NCBI RefSeq assembly: GCF_014451325.2
Contig: NZ_JACSCH020000007.1
Location: 130,965-194,964, forward strand
DNA from: Streptomyces sp. CB02980
Lineage (GTDB): Bacteria > Actinomycetota > Actinomycetes > Streptomycetales > Streptomycetaceae
Direction: 5' to 3'
Length of the DNA: 64,000 nt
Shown: positions 51,387-59,831 of the stretch, piece by piece
Layout: each line of letters begins with the position of its first letter
Position numbering within the stretch: position 1 is the first letter of the stretch
Position numbers and translations under genes: made by a program
The notes under the pieces: model-generated
What the model was told of the DNA's origin: nothing
Database searches by the model: none
The model's input: only the letters and a program-made list of their open reading frames with translations

Positions 51387-52085
51387 CTAAGCCTCGACGG
51401 CGCCGAGCTGCCCCATCAGCCCGAGCATGTCGTACTGCCACCACCCCTCGACGATCTTCCCGTCGTCCCGGAAGCGGTGGATGATCACTCCGGTCATGGT
51501 CACGTCGATACCGGTGGGCTGGAGCCCCATGAAGTCGCCGTTGTGGGTCGCCTTCCAGGTCCACCGGGTGCAGACCCGGTCGCCCTCGGCGATCTGGTCG
51601 TCGACGGTGAAGGCGAAGTCGAAGCCGCCGCGCCACATCTCCACCTCGCGCCGGAACGCGTCCATGCCGATGGTGTCCTGGGCGTTGGCCGGATTGCGGA
51701 AGTGGCACCCCTCGGCGAGCAGCTCGTCGAGCAGCGCGAGCTCCGGCTCGGTCGCGATCATCTCCAGGAAGCGCCGGGCGTTGTTCTTGTACATCGCCTC
51801 GTCCCGGACCACGTCCAGGTCCGTGAACGTCGGCATCTCGTCACAGAGCGCGACCATCTCCCGGAAGATCCGGTCGGTCTCGGGAAGCTGCGAGTTCCGC
51901 ATGGCCACGTCGTAGGACGGGAACTCCACGATCTCCACGAGATGCGAGGAATCCGCCCGGTCCCTGCCGAGAATGCTGTGTGTGGCGGTCCGCTTGCCCT
52001 TGGTCTGCTCGATCCACCGGTCCATGAGCCGGCTCATGTCGTCGATCCGGCTGGTCTTGAAGTCGATGATCTGCGTGAACGTCAT
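51387..52085 (-). CDS. NTF2/SnoaL-like protein with N-terminal ABM-like domain
   Basis: A 232-residue cytoplasmic protein. Residues 1-95 (TQIIDFKTSRIDDMSRLMDR; VEIVEFPSYDVAMRNS) look like a dimeric alpha-beta barrel (ABM-like) domain; residues 100-225 form a SnoaL/ester-cyclase-like NTF2 fold (ELLAEGCHFRNPA; WTWKATHNGDFMGLQPTGID; GVIIHRFRDDGKIVEGWWQY). Such proteins handle small polyketide-like or unknown ligands. It is divergent from the STAND gene, with only 46 bases between the starts. Confidence 0.75.
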   Translation of the reverse strand: MTFTQIIDFKTSRIDDMSRLMDRWIEQTKGKRTATHSILGRDRADSSHLVEIVEFPSYDVAMRNSQLPETDRIFREMVALCDEMPTFTDLDVVRDEAMYKNNARRFLEMIATEPELALLDELLAEGCHFRNPANAQDTIGMDAFRREVEMWRGGFDFAFTVDDQIAEGDRVCTRWTWKATHNGDFMGLQPTGIDVTMTGVIIHRFRDDGKIVEGWWQYDMLGLMGQLGAVEA

Positions 52086-52119
52086 GACGCCTCCCGACCC
52101 AGGTGGGATCTCTCCAGTC

Positions 52120-52125
52120 TAGGTT
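52120..52125 (+). promoter_or_regulatory. -10 element for leaderless STAND gene transcript
   Basis: TAGGTT lies six bases before the ATG at 52132, with no ribosome-binding site between. The divergent start of the NTF2-like gene is 35 bases to the left, so the promoters must overlap. Confidence 0.5.
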
Positions 52126-52131
52126 GGGCGC

Positions 52132-55100
52132 ATGGAGCGGGCAGGGGGAGAGCGGCCGGTCACCGTCGACAACGGCGAGGGAATCGTGGTGGTCGGCTCC
52201 CACAACCGGATCACGGTCGGGGCGGGGGAGGCGGTCCGCTCGGCCTACCGGGAGCAGGTCCGCCGGATCGCCCCGCCGGAACTCGTCGGCCGGGAGGAGG
52301 AGTCGGCAGAGCTGGCCGCGTTCTGTCGCGCCGACTCGGGGCCTGCGTACGTGCATTGGCGCGCGGACGCGTGGGCGGGGAAGACGGCGCTGATGGCGTG
52401 CCTCGCCCTCGACCCACCGCCGGGAGTACGGATCGTCCCCTTCTTCGTCACCGCCCGACTCGGTGCCCAGAACGACGTCGCCGCGTACACGGACGTCGTC
52501 CTGGAGCAACTCGCGGAACTGGCGGGCGAGGGCCTGCCGGCACTACTGACGGCCGCGACGCGTGAGGCCCACCTGCTCCGGCTGTACGCCTCGGCGGCCG
52601 AGGCGTGCGCGGCGCGGGGCGAGCGACTCGTCCTCCTCGTGGACGGGCTGGACGAGGACCGGGGCGTGACGACGGGAGCGGATGCCCACTCGATCGCGAG
52701 CCTGCTGCCGTACGACCTCCGGGTGATCGTCGCGGGCCGCCCGAACCCGCCGCTCCCGGCCGACGTCCCCGAGGACCATCCGCTCCGGGCCGCGGTCGTA
52801 CGAACCCTGACACCCTCGCCGAGGGCCCGCGCGATCCGCACGGACGCGGAACGCGAGCTGAAGCGTCTCCTGGAGGCGGGCGGTCTCCCGTACGCCCTGC
52901 TCGCCCTGCTCACGGCGGCGGGGGGCGGCCTCACGGCGGACGACCTCGCGGAGCTGACGGAGGGAGTGCCGTACCGGGTGCGGGACGTGCTGCGGACGGG
53001 CCCGGGGCGGACCTTCGCGGTACGGGGCGAAACGTACCTGCTCGCGCACGAGGAACTGGTCACCGGAGCGCGGGAGATGCTGGGGAAGCGGGAACTCGCC
53101 CGGTGGCGGGCGGTGCTGCACACGTGGGCGGACGGCTGGCGGCAGCGGGGCTGGCCGGAGGAGACCCCGGACTACCTGTTGCACGGGTACGCGCCGATGC
53201 TGCGGGCGGAAGGGGACGTCGAGCGGCTGGTGGACTGCGCGGGGGACGGGCGGCGGCACGAGCGGCTGCTGGCCGTGACGGGCGGTGACGCGGCGGCGCT
53301 TGCCGAGATCGGGGCGGCGGAGGACGCGGTCCTGGCCGAGGCCGGCCGTGCGGACTCGGTGGCGGCCGCGTGGGGGCTCGCGACGGCCCGGGCGCGGCTG
53401 CTGCGGGACGGCGGAAGCGTGCCGATCTCCCTGCTGCCGGGCTGGGTGGGTGTCGGGCGGCCGGACCGTGCCGTGGCGCTCGCCCGGAGCATGGAGGGGC
53501 CCCGTGTCGTCGCAGGACTGTGCGTGGTGGCGGAGAAGCTGCTGGACGCGGGGGCGCGGGCGTGGGCCGAGGCGCTTGCCGACGAGGCGGAGCCACGGGC
53601 GGCGAGCTTTTCGAACATCGTTCCTCCCGTCGCGGGGGACGCCCTCCCCCTGCTGCTCGTCCGGCTCGGCGAGCATGAGCGGGCGGAACGGTTGGTGAGG
53701 ACGACCCACGCCCGCGTGGTCCCCCGCTCCCGCCGGGTACTGGTGGACCTCCTGCTCGCGGCGGGGCAGTACCGACGGGCCGTCGCCCTCGTGGAGGAGG
53801 AGACCGACCCGAGCAGCCGGCCCGCCCTGCGGACCGCCGTCGTGGAGGCCCTGGTCCGGGACGGTCGCATCGACGAGGCGGTACAGGAGGCGTACCGGGG
53901 TGAGCAGGAACCGGGCGGGCGGGTGGTGGTGCTGCTCGGGGCCTCGGTCGCGCTGCGTGCGGCCGGTCACCGGGACGCGGCGGAGCGCCTGCTGAACGGC
54001 GCGGCGGTGCGCCGGGAGCGCCTGGACGGCAGACAGGTCGCGAGGTTCGGCGGGGCGGTGATCGACGCTCTCTTCGCCGCCGGGGAGACCGAGGCGGCGC
54101 GGGCCGCCGGCGTGGGGAATGAGGCTTTCGCGTACGCCGTCGCGTTGGTGAAGCACGGCCGGTGGGACGAAGCCCTGGAGGTCGCCGGGAGCCTGGACGC
54201 CCACGCCAGGGAGTCCGTGCACGGGCGCGTCGCCCGCGAGCTCGCCCGGGCCGGTGCCGTCGAGCGGGCCATGGCTCTGGCCTCGGCCCTGGAACCGGCC
54301 ACGGAACCGCGCCGGCACACGGACGATCCCTGGCCCGCTCTCGCCGGGGCCCTGCTGGCCCGTGGGGACCTGGACGCCGTCGCCCCGCTGTGCGGACGGC
54401 TCGGGGAGAGCCGGGAGGTGTCCTGGAGCACGTCCGGGGAGAGCGCCGGCGGCCTCCGGGTGCTCCGAGCCCTTCTGCGCCGGCTGATCGCGGAGGGAGC
54501 GGTCGACCGGGCCCGCGCGGTGATGAGGGACGTCGGGGAGAACACGGCGGGCCTCGCCGTGTTCGCGGAGGCGCTGTACGAGGCGGGCCACGCCGGTGAG
54601 GCGCGGCTCCTGCTCGCGGCGGAGGAGAGGAGGGTGCGCGTACCCCCGCGCGCGGCCCTGGTCGGGGATCTGGTGGCGCTCACCCGGGCCCTGGCGGAGG
54701 CCGGGCGGCGCGACGAGGCGGTGGACCTGCTCCGGGCCGTGGAGAACGAGCCGGGTTCGGTGCCGCGCGACGTCGCCCTCGCGGCGCTCGCGGCGGGGCG
54801 GCCTGAGTGGGCGGAGACGTTCGCCCGGGTGGACCCGGGGACCGAGCACGACCTGTGCTCCCGCCTCGTCAGGGCCTACGCGGCCGAGGGGGATTTCGAC
54901 CGGGCCCTGCGGCTGGTCGAACATCCGGGCGCGAGGGGGAGTCTCGCCCAGGAGGCGGCCATGGCCTTCGCGGGCGTCGGTGCCCGGGAGCGGGCGGAGG
55001 AGCTGGTGTCGCGCTCGCCCGAGGCGCCGAACGTCGTGGAGGTGTACGCGCGGATGGCGCTGGCGTGCGTACGGCAGGGGTTTCGCGAGGACGCCGAGCA

Positions 55101-55605
55101 CTTCCTGGCCGCCGCCCGCGCGAGAACGCTCGACGGGCCCGCGGCGCTGGACCTCCTGCGAGCCGAGTGCGCCCTGGAACCGGCGAACGCGGCCGCCTTC
55201 GGCGCCGAGGTCTTCGCCCGGTTCCCGTGGCTGAGAACCTCGCCCGAAGCGCTCGTCGCCATCGGTTCCCACGACGAGGTACTGGCTCGCTTCCGGGAGC
55301 AGCCGCACGGCTATCCGGGACGATGGTCCGTCACCGTGGTCACCGAGCTGCTGCGGGCCGCCCGGTACGACCACGCCGCAGCCCTCCTCGACGGCATGCA
55401 CCACGTCGGCCCGCCCTGCGGCGAGGCCTACGCCCTCCTGGCCCGGGCCGAGCCCGATCCCGTACGCGCCCGGCGCTGGGCCGTTCTCGCGCTGCGGCTC
55501 GGGGAACGGCCGGCCGTGCTGCCGGCCGTGCTCGCCGTCGCGCCCGAAGCGGTCCCGCTCGTCCTTGCCGAGGCCGACCGCCTACGCCGAGCGCTGGAGG
55601 TCTGA
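52132..55605 (+). CDS. large STAND-type NTPase with helical-repeat tail
   Basis: A 1157-residue protein. Residues 1-32 contain a short Gly/Asn-rich beta segment (NGEGIVVVGSHNRITVGAG), like the strands found at the N-terminus of many bacterial STAND proteins. Residues 50-330 form an NTPase: the P-loop is RADAWAGKT (77-85), which lacks the first Gly of the usual GxxxxGK but keeps GKT; Walker B is LVLLVDGLDED (166-176); AGRPN (201-205) is the sensor region. From about residue 340 to the end there are helical repeats rich in Ala, Leu and Arg (ERAERLVRTTHARV; DEAVDLLRAVENEPG), like TPR or degenerate pentatricopeptide repeats. There is no nuclease, protease or TIR domain at either end. Bacterial STAND NTPases act in immunity, signalling and development; the role here is not known. 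The end overlaps the convergent gene by 24 bases. Confidence 0.82.
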   Translation: MERAGGERPVTVDNGEGIVVVGSHNRITVGAGEAVRSAYREQVRRIAPPELVGREEESAELAAFCRADSGPAYVHWRADAWAGKTALMACLALDPPPGVRIVPFFVTARLGAQNDVAAYTDVVLEQLAELAGEGLPALLTAATREAHLLRLYASAAEACAARGERLVLLVDGLDEDRGVTTGADAHSIASLLPYDLRVIVAGRPNPPLPADVPEDHPLRAAVVRTLTPSPRARAIRTDAERELKRLLEAGGLPYALLALLTAAGGGLTADDLAELTEGVPYRVRDVLRTGPGRTFAVRGETYLLAHEELVTGAREMLGKRELARWRAVLHTWADGWRQRGWPEETPDYLLHGYAPMLRAEGDVERLVDCAGDGRRHERLLAVTGGDAAALAEIGAAEDAVLAEAGRADSVAAAWGLATARARLLRDGGSVPISLLPGWVGVGRPDRAVALARSMEGPRVVAGLCVVAEKLLDAGARAWAEALADEAEPRAASFSNIVPPVAGDALPLLLVRLGEHERAERLVRTTHARVVPRSRRVLVDLLLAAGQYRRAVALVEEETDPSSRPALRTAVVEALVRDGRIDEAVQEAYRGEQEPGGRVVVLLGASVALRAAGHRDAAERLLNGAAVRRERLDGRQVARFGGAVIDALFAAGETEAARAAGVGNEAFAYAVALVKHGRWDEALEVAGSLDAHARESVHGRVARELARAGAVERAMALASALEPATEPRRHTDDPWPALAGALLARGDLDAVAPLCGRLGESREVSWSTSGESAGGLRVLRALLRRLIAEGAVDRARAVMRDVGENTAGLAVFAEALYEAGHAGEARLLLAAEERRVRVPPRAALVGDLVALTRALAEAGRRDEAVDLLRAVENEPGSVPRDVALAALAAGRPEWAETFARVDPGTEHDLCSRLVRAYAAEGDFDRALRLVEHPGARGSLAQEAAMAFAGVGARERAEELVSRSPEAPNVVEVYARMALACVRQGFREDAEHFLAAARARTLDGPAALDLLRAECALEPANAAAFGAEVFARFPWLRTSPEALVAIGSHDEVLARFREQPHGYPGRWSVTVVTELLRAARYDHAAALLDGMHHVGPPCGEAYALLARAEPDPVRARRWAVLALRLGERPAVLPAVLAVAPEAVPLVLAEADRLRRALEV

Positions 55606-56604
55606 CGCCCTTACCTCCTCCGCGAACGGTTCGCCCCGGACGTACCGCCCCACCTCATCGAGCGCCTGGTCCGTCATGCGGTGGAGTTCGTTGCCCAGGG
55701 AGCCCGCCACGTGCGGGGTGAGCAGGACGTTCGGGAGGGTGTAGAGGGGGGAGTCGGGGGGTGGGAGCTCCGGGTCCGTGACGTCCAGGGTCGCGTGGAG
55801 GCGGCCCGAGGTCAGGTGGGGGAGGAGGGCGCGCTCGTCGATCAGGGAGCCTCGGGACGTGTTGATCAGGGTCGTTCCGTCGCGCATCGCCGCCAGTTGG
55901 GGCGCGCCGATCATGTGGGTCGTGGACGGGAGCTGGGGGGCGTGGACCGAGACGACCGTGCTCCGGGCGCACAGGTCGCCGAGGTCGGTCACCAGTTCCA
56001 CCCCGGGGGGCGGGACGTCGACGTACGGGTCGTACAGGAGGATCTCGATGTCGAAGGGGCGCAGCAGGTCGATCACCCTGCGGCCGATCCGGGACGCGCC
56101 CACGATGCCGACCGTGCGGCGGTAGTTGCCCCAGGTGGCGGACTCGGTGAGCCAGGCGTGGTCGGCGCGGAGTTCGGCGTACCGCTGGGCCGAGCCGAGG
56201 ACCCGTTTCCCGGCGAAGAGGATCGCGGCGAGCGTGTACTCCGCGACCGGCAGCGCGTTGGCCGCGGCGGCCGAGGTGACGCGCAGGCCGCGGTCCCAGC
56301 AGGCCTCGGTGATGTGGTGCTTGACCGAGCCGGCCGCGTGGACGACCGCCCGCAGGCGCGGTGCGCGGTCCAGGACGTCGGCGGTCAGCGGGGTCGCTCC
56401 CCAGCAGGTGAGGAGGATCTCGGCCTCGGCGAGCGCGCCGGTGGTCCGCGGGTCCCGGGACGTCAGGTCGTGGGCGACCAGGTGCGGGTCCGTGCGGGTG
56501 AGCGTGCCGAGGCGGGTGCGGTGGCTGTCCGTGAGGAGGCGTTCGGCCACGCCCTCGCCCATCGCGAGCAGCAGTGCGGGGCGGTTGTCAGTAGTCGGGT
56601 GCAT
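55582..56604 (-). CDS. D-isomer-specific 2-hydroxyacid dehydrogenase family protein
   Basis: A 340-residue NAD-dependent oxidoreductase. VGIVGASRIGRRVIDLL is the Rossmann loop, NTSRGSLIDERALLPHL carries the catalytic Arg region, and TPHVAGSLGNELHRM the catalytic His. It is the last gene of the sugar cluster and probably reduces or oxidises a keto or hydroxy acid made from the imported sugar. The ATG at 56604 follows GAGGAGCTCAGG. The stop lies inside the end of the STAND gene. Confidence 0.87.
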   Translation of the reverse strand: MHPTTDNRPALLLAMGEGVAERLLTDSHRTRLGTLTRTDPHLVAHDLTSRDPRTTGALAEAEILLTCWGATPLTADVLDRAPRLRAVVHAAGSVKHHITEACWDRGLRVTSAAAANALPVAEYTLAAILFAGKRVLGSAQRYAELRADHAWLTESATWGNYRRTVGIVGASRIGRRVIDLLRPFDIEILLYDPYVDVPPPGVELVTDLGDLCARSTVVSVHAPQLPSTTHMIGAPQLAAMRDGTTLINTSRGSLIDERALLPHLTSGRLHATLDVTDPELPPPDSPLYTLPNVLLTPHVAGSLGNELHRMTDQALDEVGRYVRGEPFAEEVRASDLQRSA

Positions 56605-56621
56605 CGTTGTACCTGAGCTCC

Positions 56622-57479
56622 TCACTTGACGCTGCCGGCCGTCAGACCGGCCTTCCAGTGGCGCTGGAGGGAGACGAAGGCGACGACGAGGGGGACGACG
56701 GCGAGCAGGGATCCGGTGACGACGAGGGGGTAGAAGTCGGGTTCGCCGTGGGCGTTGCTGTTCCACGCGTACAGGCCGAGGCTCAGGGGGTAGAGCTTCT
56801 GGTCCGACAGCATCACCAAAGGGAGGAAGAAGTTGTTCCAGACGGCGGTGAACTGGAAGAGGAAGACGGTCACGAAGCCGGGCATCACCATGCGCAGACC
56901 GATGGACCAGAAGACGCGCAGCTCGCCGGCCCCGTCGATACGGGCTGCCTCCAGGGCCTCGTCGGGGATGTAGCCGGCGCAGAAGACCCGGGACAGGTAG
57001 ACGCCGAAGGGGTTGACGAGGACCGGGATGAGGACGGCCCAGTAGGTGTTGACGACGCCGACCTCGCTGGCCAGGAGGTACATCGGCAGGGCGAGCGCGG
57101 TGGTGGGCACGAGCACGCCCAGGAGGACCAGGCCGAAGAGCTTCTCCTTGCCCCGGAAGTCGTAGACGTGGAAGGCGTATCCGGCGGCGACGCTGACGAA
57201 CGAGCAGGCGAGGGCGCCGAGTCCGGCGTACAGCAGGCTGTTCGCGTACCAGTGGAAGTAGATGCCGTCGTTGTACTCGGCGAGCCGGGTGAGGTTGCCG
57301 CCCAGGTCGAAGCCCTCGAAGGAGAAGGCGTTTCCGGCGAGGAGACCGCCGGCGTCCTTGGTGGCGGCGGTCAGCAGCCAGACCAGCGGGAAGAGCATGT
57401 AGACGACGGCGAGGACGAGGGCGCCGTTGACGGCCGCCTTGGAGAGCCAGACGGAGCCGGTGCGGGGTCGGCCGTTCAT
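56622..57479 (-). CDS. carbohydrate ABC transporter permease, MalG type
   Basis: A 285-residue permease with six transmembrane segments. The EAA loop is EALEAARIDGAGELRVFWSI, and YMLFPLVWLLTAATKDAGG marks the first segment and following loop. It pairs with the MalF-type permease, whose end it overlaps by four bases (ATGA). The ATPase subunit is not in this window and is probably shared (MsiK in Streptomyces). Confidence 0.93.
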   Translation of the reverse strand: MNGRPRTGSVWLSKAAVNGALVLAVVYMLFPLVWLLTAATKDAGGLLAGNAFSFEGFDLGGNLTRLAEYNDGIYFHWYANSLLYAGLGALACSFVSVAAGYAFHVYDFRGKEKLFGLVLLGVLVPTTALALPMYLLASEVGVVNTYWAVLIPVLVNPFGVYLSRVFCAGYIPDEALEAARIDGAGELRVFWSIGLRMVMPGFVTVFLFQFTAVWNNFFLPLVMLSDQKLYPLSLGLYAWNSNAHGEPDFYPLVVTGSLLAVVPLVVAFVSLQRHWKAGLTAGSVK

Positions 57480-58375
57480 GCCGTGCGCTCCTTCCCGGCC
57501 TTGCGGCGGCCCGTCATCCGCGTCACCGCGAACGACAGCAGCGCCGCCGTCAGGGCGAGGAGTACGGACGCCGCCGCGGCGAGCCCGTAGTCGTTGCGGT
57601 CGAAGGCCGCGGTGTAGGCGTACATGTTCGGCGTCCAGGTGGAGGTGACGGAGGAGCCCGTGCCCTTGTTGAGGATCAGCGGCTCGGTGAAGAGCTGGAG
57701 GGAGCCGATGATCGTGAAGAGGCCGACCATCGCGAGCGAGGCCTTGACGAGCGGGACCTTGACGGAGAAGGCGATGCGCCAGGCGCCGGCCCCGTCGACG
57801 GTGGCCGCTTCGAGGACGGAGCGGTCGATGGCCTGGAGGGCCGCGTAGAAGATGACCATGTTGTAGCCGAGCCACTCCCACAGCGCGATGTTGACGATGG
57901 AGGGCAGGGCGCCCTCGGGGGAGAAGAAGTCGAAGCCGATGCCTCCGGCCTCCATGGCCTGGACGACCGGGCTGAGCTGGGGCGTGTAGAGGTAGACCCA
58001 GATCAGCGCGGCGATGATGCCGGGGACGGCGTGCGGCAGGAAGAGCGCGAGCTGGAAGAAGCGGCGGGCGCGGGCGAGCGCCGAGTCGAGCAGGAGGGCG
58101 AGGCCGAGGGCCCCGGCGAGCAGCAGCGGGATGTAGAGCAGGCAGTATCCGAGCAGGACGCCGAAGCCCTCGCGGAAGGCCCGGTCACCCAGCGCCGCGG
58201 TGTAGTTGTCGAGGCCGGTGAAGACGGTCTCGGTGCCGCCGAAGCCCAGTCCGGACTGCTTCTCGGTGAAGAGGCTGAGCCAGACCGCGTATCCGATCGG
58301 CACCACCATCACCGCGGTGAACAGCAGGAAGAACGGGGTCAGCAGGATCGTGGCGGCGCGGGTGCGGGCCTTCAT
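57476..58375 (-). CDS. carbohydrate ABC transporter permease, MalF type
   Basis: A 299-residue permease with six transmembrane segments (AATILLTPFFLLFTAVMVVP at the start) and the EAA loop LEAATVDGAGAWRIAFSVKV. The large periplasmic loop of Escherichia coli MalF is absent, as usual in Gram-positives. It starts five bases after the solute-binding protein gene. Confidence 0.93.
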   Translation of the reverse strand: MKARTRAATILLTPFFLLFTAVMVVPIGYAVWLSLFTEKQSGLGFGGTETVFTGLDNYTAALGDRAFREGFGVLLGYCLLYIPLLLAGALGLALLLDSALARARRFFQLALFLPHAVPGIIAALIWVYLYTPQLSPVVQAMEAGGIGFDFFSPEGALPSIVNIALWEWLGYNMVIFYAALQAIDRSVLEAATVDGAGAWRIAFSVKVPLVKASLAMVGLFTIIGSLQLFTEPLILNKGTGSSVTSTWTPNMYAYTAAFDRNDYGLAAAASVLLALTAALLSFAVTRMTGRRKAGKERTA

Positions 58376-58379
58376 CCGG

Positions 58380-59708
58380 TCAGCCCTCGACCTTCAGGCC
58401 GCGCTTGCCGAGTTCGGCGACGGTGGCGTCGTGACCGGCCTTGACGGCGTCGGCGATGCCGGGGCCGCCCTGGGTGATCTTGCCGAAGTGGTCCTTGATG
58501 GTGGTGTTGGTGGTGCCGGTGGTCGGGCCCCAGGCCCAGTTCGGGCTGATGGAGGCACCCGCGGCCTCGAAGAGGGCGTAGATGTCCTGGCCGCCGTAGT
58601 AGCTCGCGTCGAAGGCCTTCTTGGCGACGGGGCGCAGCGCGGTGGCGGCGGGGAAGGCGGAGGAGGTGCCGGAGGCGATCCGGGCCTTCACGCCGGCCTC
58701 GGTGGTGGACATCCACTCGGCGAAGGTGACGGCCGCGGCCTGCTGCCTGCTGTCCTTGGTCACGGCGAAGGAGGTGCCGCCGAGCATGCCGCTGGCGGGC
58801 TTGCCGTCCCAGCTGGGCATCGGGGCGACGCCCCACTTGCCGTCCTGCTCGGGCAGGGTGCCCTTGAGGACGCCCGCGCCCCAGGAGGCGCCGAGGTAGC
58901 CGATGGTGGTGCCGTTCTTGAGGGAGCCGGTCCACTCGGGGCTGAAGGAGGCGTTCTTGTGGACGAGCCCGGCGTCGAGGAGGCCCTGCCAGTAGCCGGC
59001 GACCTTGGTGGTGGCCGCGTCGGTGGTGTCGATCTTCCAGGTGTCGTTCTCGGCCTTGAACCACTGGGCGCCGGCCTGCCAGGCCATCGCCTCGAAGGTG
59101 GTCGGGTCGTCGGGGAAGAAGGTGGCGATACGGGCCTTGGCGTCGGCCTTCTTGACCTGCTCGGCGGCCTTCTTGAACTCGTCCCAGGTGGTGGGGACCT
59201 GGACCTTGTACTTCGCGAAGAGGTCCTTGCGGTAGAAGAAGGCCTGCGGGGCGGCGTCGAAGGGGACGGCCCAGGACTTGCCGCCGAGGGTGGTGAGTTC
59301 GACGGTCTGCGGGAGCAGCTTGGCGCGGTCGGCCTCGGTGAACTCGCCGCCGATGTCCTTGAGGGCGCCGGAGCTCACGAACTCGGGGAGCGAGGAGTAC
59401 TCGATGGAGACGAGGTCGGGGGCGTTGCCGGCCTTCACGGCGTTGGAGATCTTGGCGTAGCCGCCGGCGGTGCCGGAGGGGATCTCCTCGAACTTCACCT
59501 GGATGTCGGTGTGGGAGGCGTTGAAGGCGTCGACGACGTCCTTGGAGCCCTTGGCCCAGCCCCAGAAGGTGATGGTCACGGGCCCGTTCGGCTTGTTCGC
59601 CGTGTTGTTCGCTGTGTCGTCACCGCTGCCGCCGCAGGCCGTGAGTACGGCGAGGGCGGTGGCGGTGCCGGCTATGACACGGGACGTTCTGCTCCAACTA
59701 CGGGTCAC
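58380..59708 (-). CDS. sugar-binding lipoprotein of ABC transporter
   Basis: A 442-residue extracellular solute-binding protein, family 1. The signal peptide ends in VLTAC (lipobox), and the mature part has VTITFWGWAKGSKDVVDAFN and AGNAPDLVSIEYSSLPEF, typical of this family. The GTG at 59708 has AGGAG seven bases upstream. First gene of the operon binding protein-MalF-MalG-dehydrogenase. The ligand may be an acidic sugar, given the DUF2264 neighbour. Confidence 0.93.
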   Translation of the reverse strand: MTRSWSRTSRVIAGTATALAVLTACGGSGDDTANNTANKPNGPVTITFWGWAKGSKDVVDAFNASHTDIQVKFEEIPSGTAGGYAKISNAVKAGNAPDLVSIEYSSLPEFVSSGALKDIGGEFTEADRAKLLPQTVELTTLGGKSWAVPFDAAPQAFFYRKDLFAKYKVQVPTTWDEFKKAAEQVKKADAKARIATFFPDDPTTFEAMAWQAGAQWFKAENDTWKIDTTDAATTKVAGYWQGLLDAGLVHKNASFSPEWTGSLKNGTTIGYLGASWGAGVLKGTLPEQDGKWGVAPMPSWDGKPASGMLGGTSFAVTKDSRQQAAAVTFAEWMSTTEAGVKARIASGTSSAFPAATALRPVAKKAFDASYYGGQDIYALFEAAGASISPNWAWGPTTGTTNTTIKDHFGKITQGGPGIADAVKAGHDATVAELGKRGLKVEG

Positions 59709-59751
59709 GGCACGACTCCTGAAGGGCGGCGGCGGGGAGGTTGTGGCCGTG

Positions 59752-59780
59752 ATCCTGTGACCGTTCATGACCGAAGTCAA
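59752..59780 (-). promoter_or_regulatory. promoter of the sugar transporter operon
   Basis: On the minus strand TTGACT (59780-59775) and CAGGAT (59757-59752) are 17 bases apart. The same spacing and the same -10 appear before the DUF2264 gene. Confidence 0.65.
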
Positions 59781-59791
59781 GAGCGAAAGAT

Positions 59792-59812
59792 TGATTGATC
59801 GAAAAAAGATCA
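59792..59812. promoter_or_regulatory. operator upstream of transporter promoter
   Basis: TGATC (59796-59800) and GATCA (59808-59812) form an inverted repeat around GAAAAAA. The segment GATTGATCGAA matches 10 of 11 bases of the half site GAATGATCGAA at 60989. It lies 11-30 bases upstream of the -35. Confidence 0.6.
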
Positions 59813-59831
59813 GACGTAAGTCGGTCGGGAC

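Noticed and set aside
52543..55404. 953-codon minus-strand frame inside the STAND gene
   Set aside because: No homology features, Arg/Gln/Pro-rich, and the plus strand has Walker motifs and a normal start.
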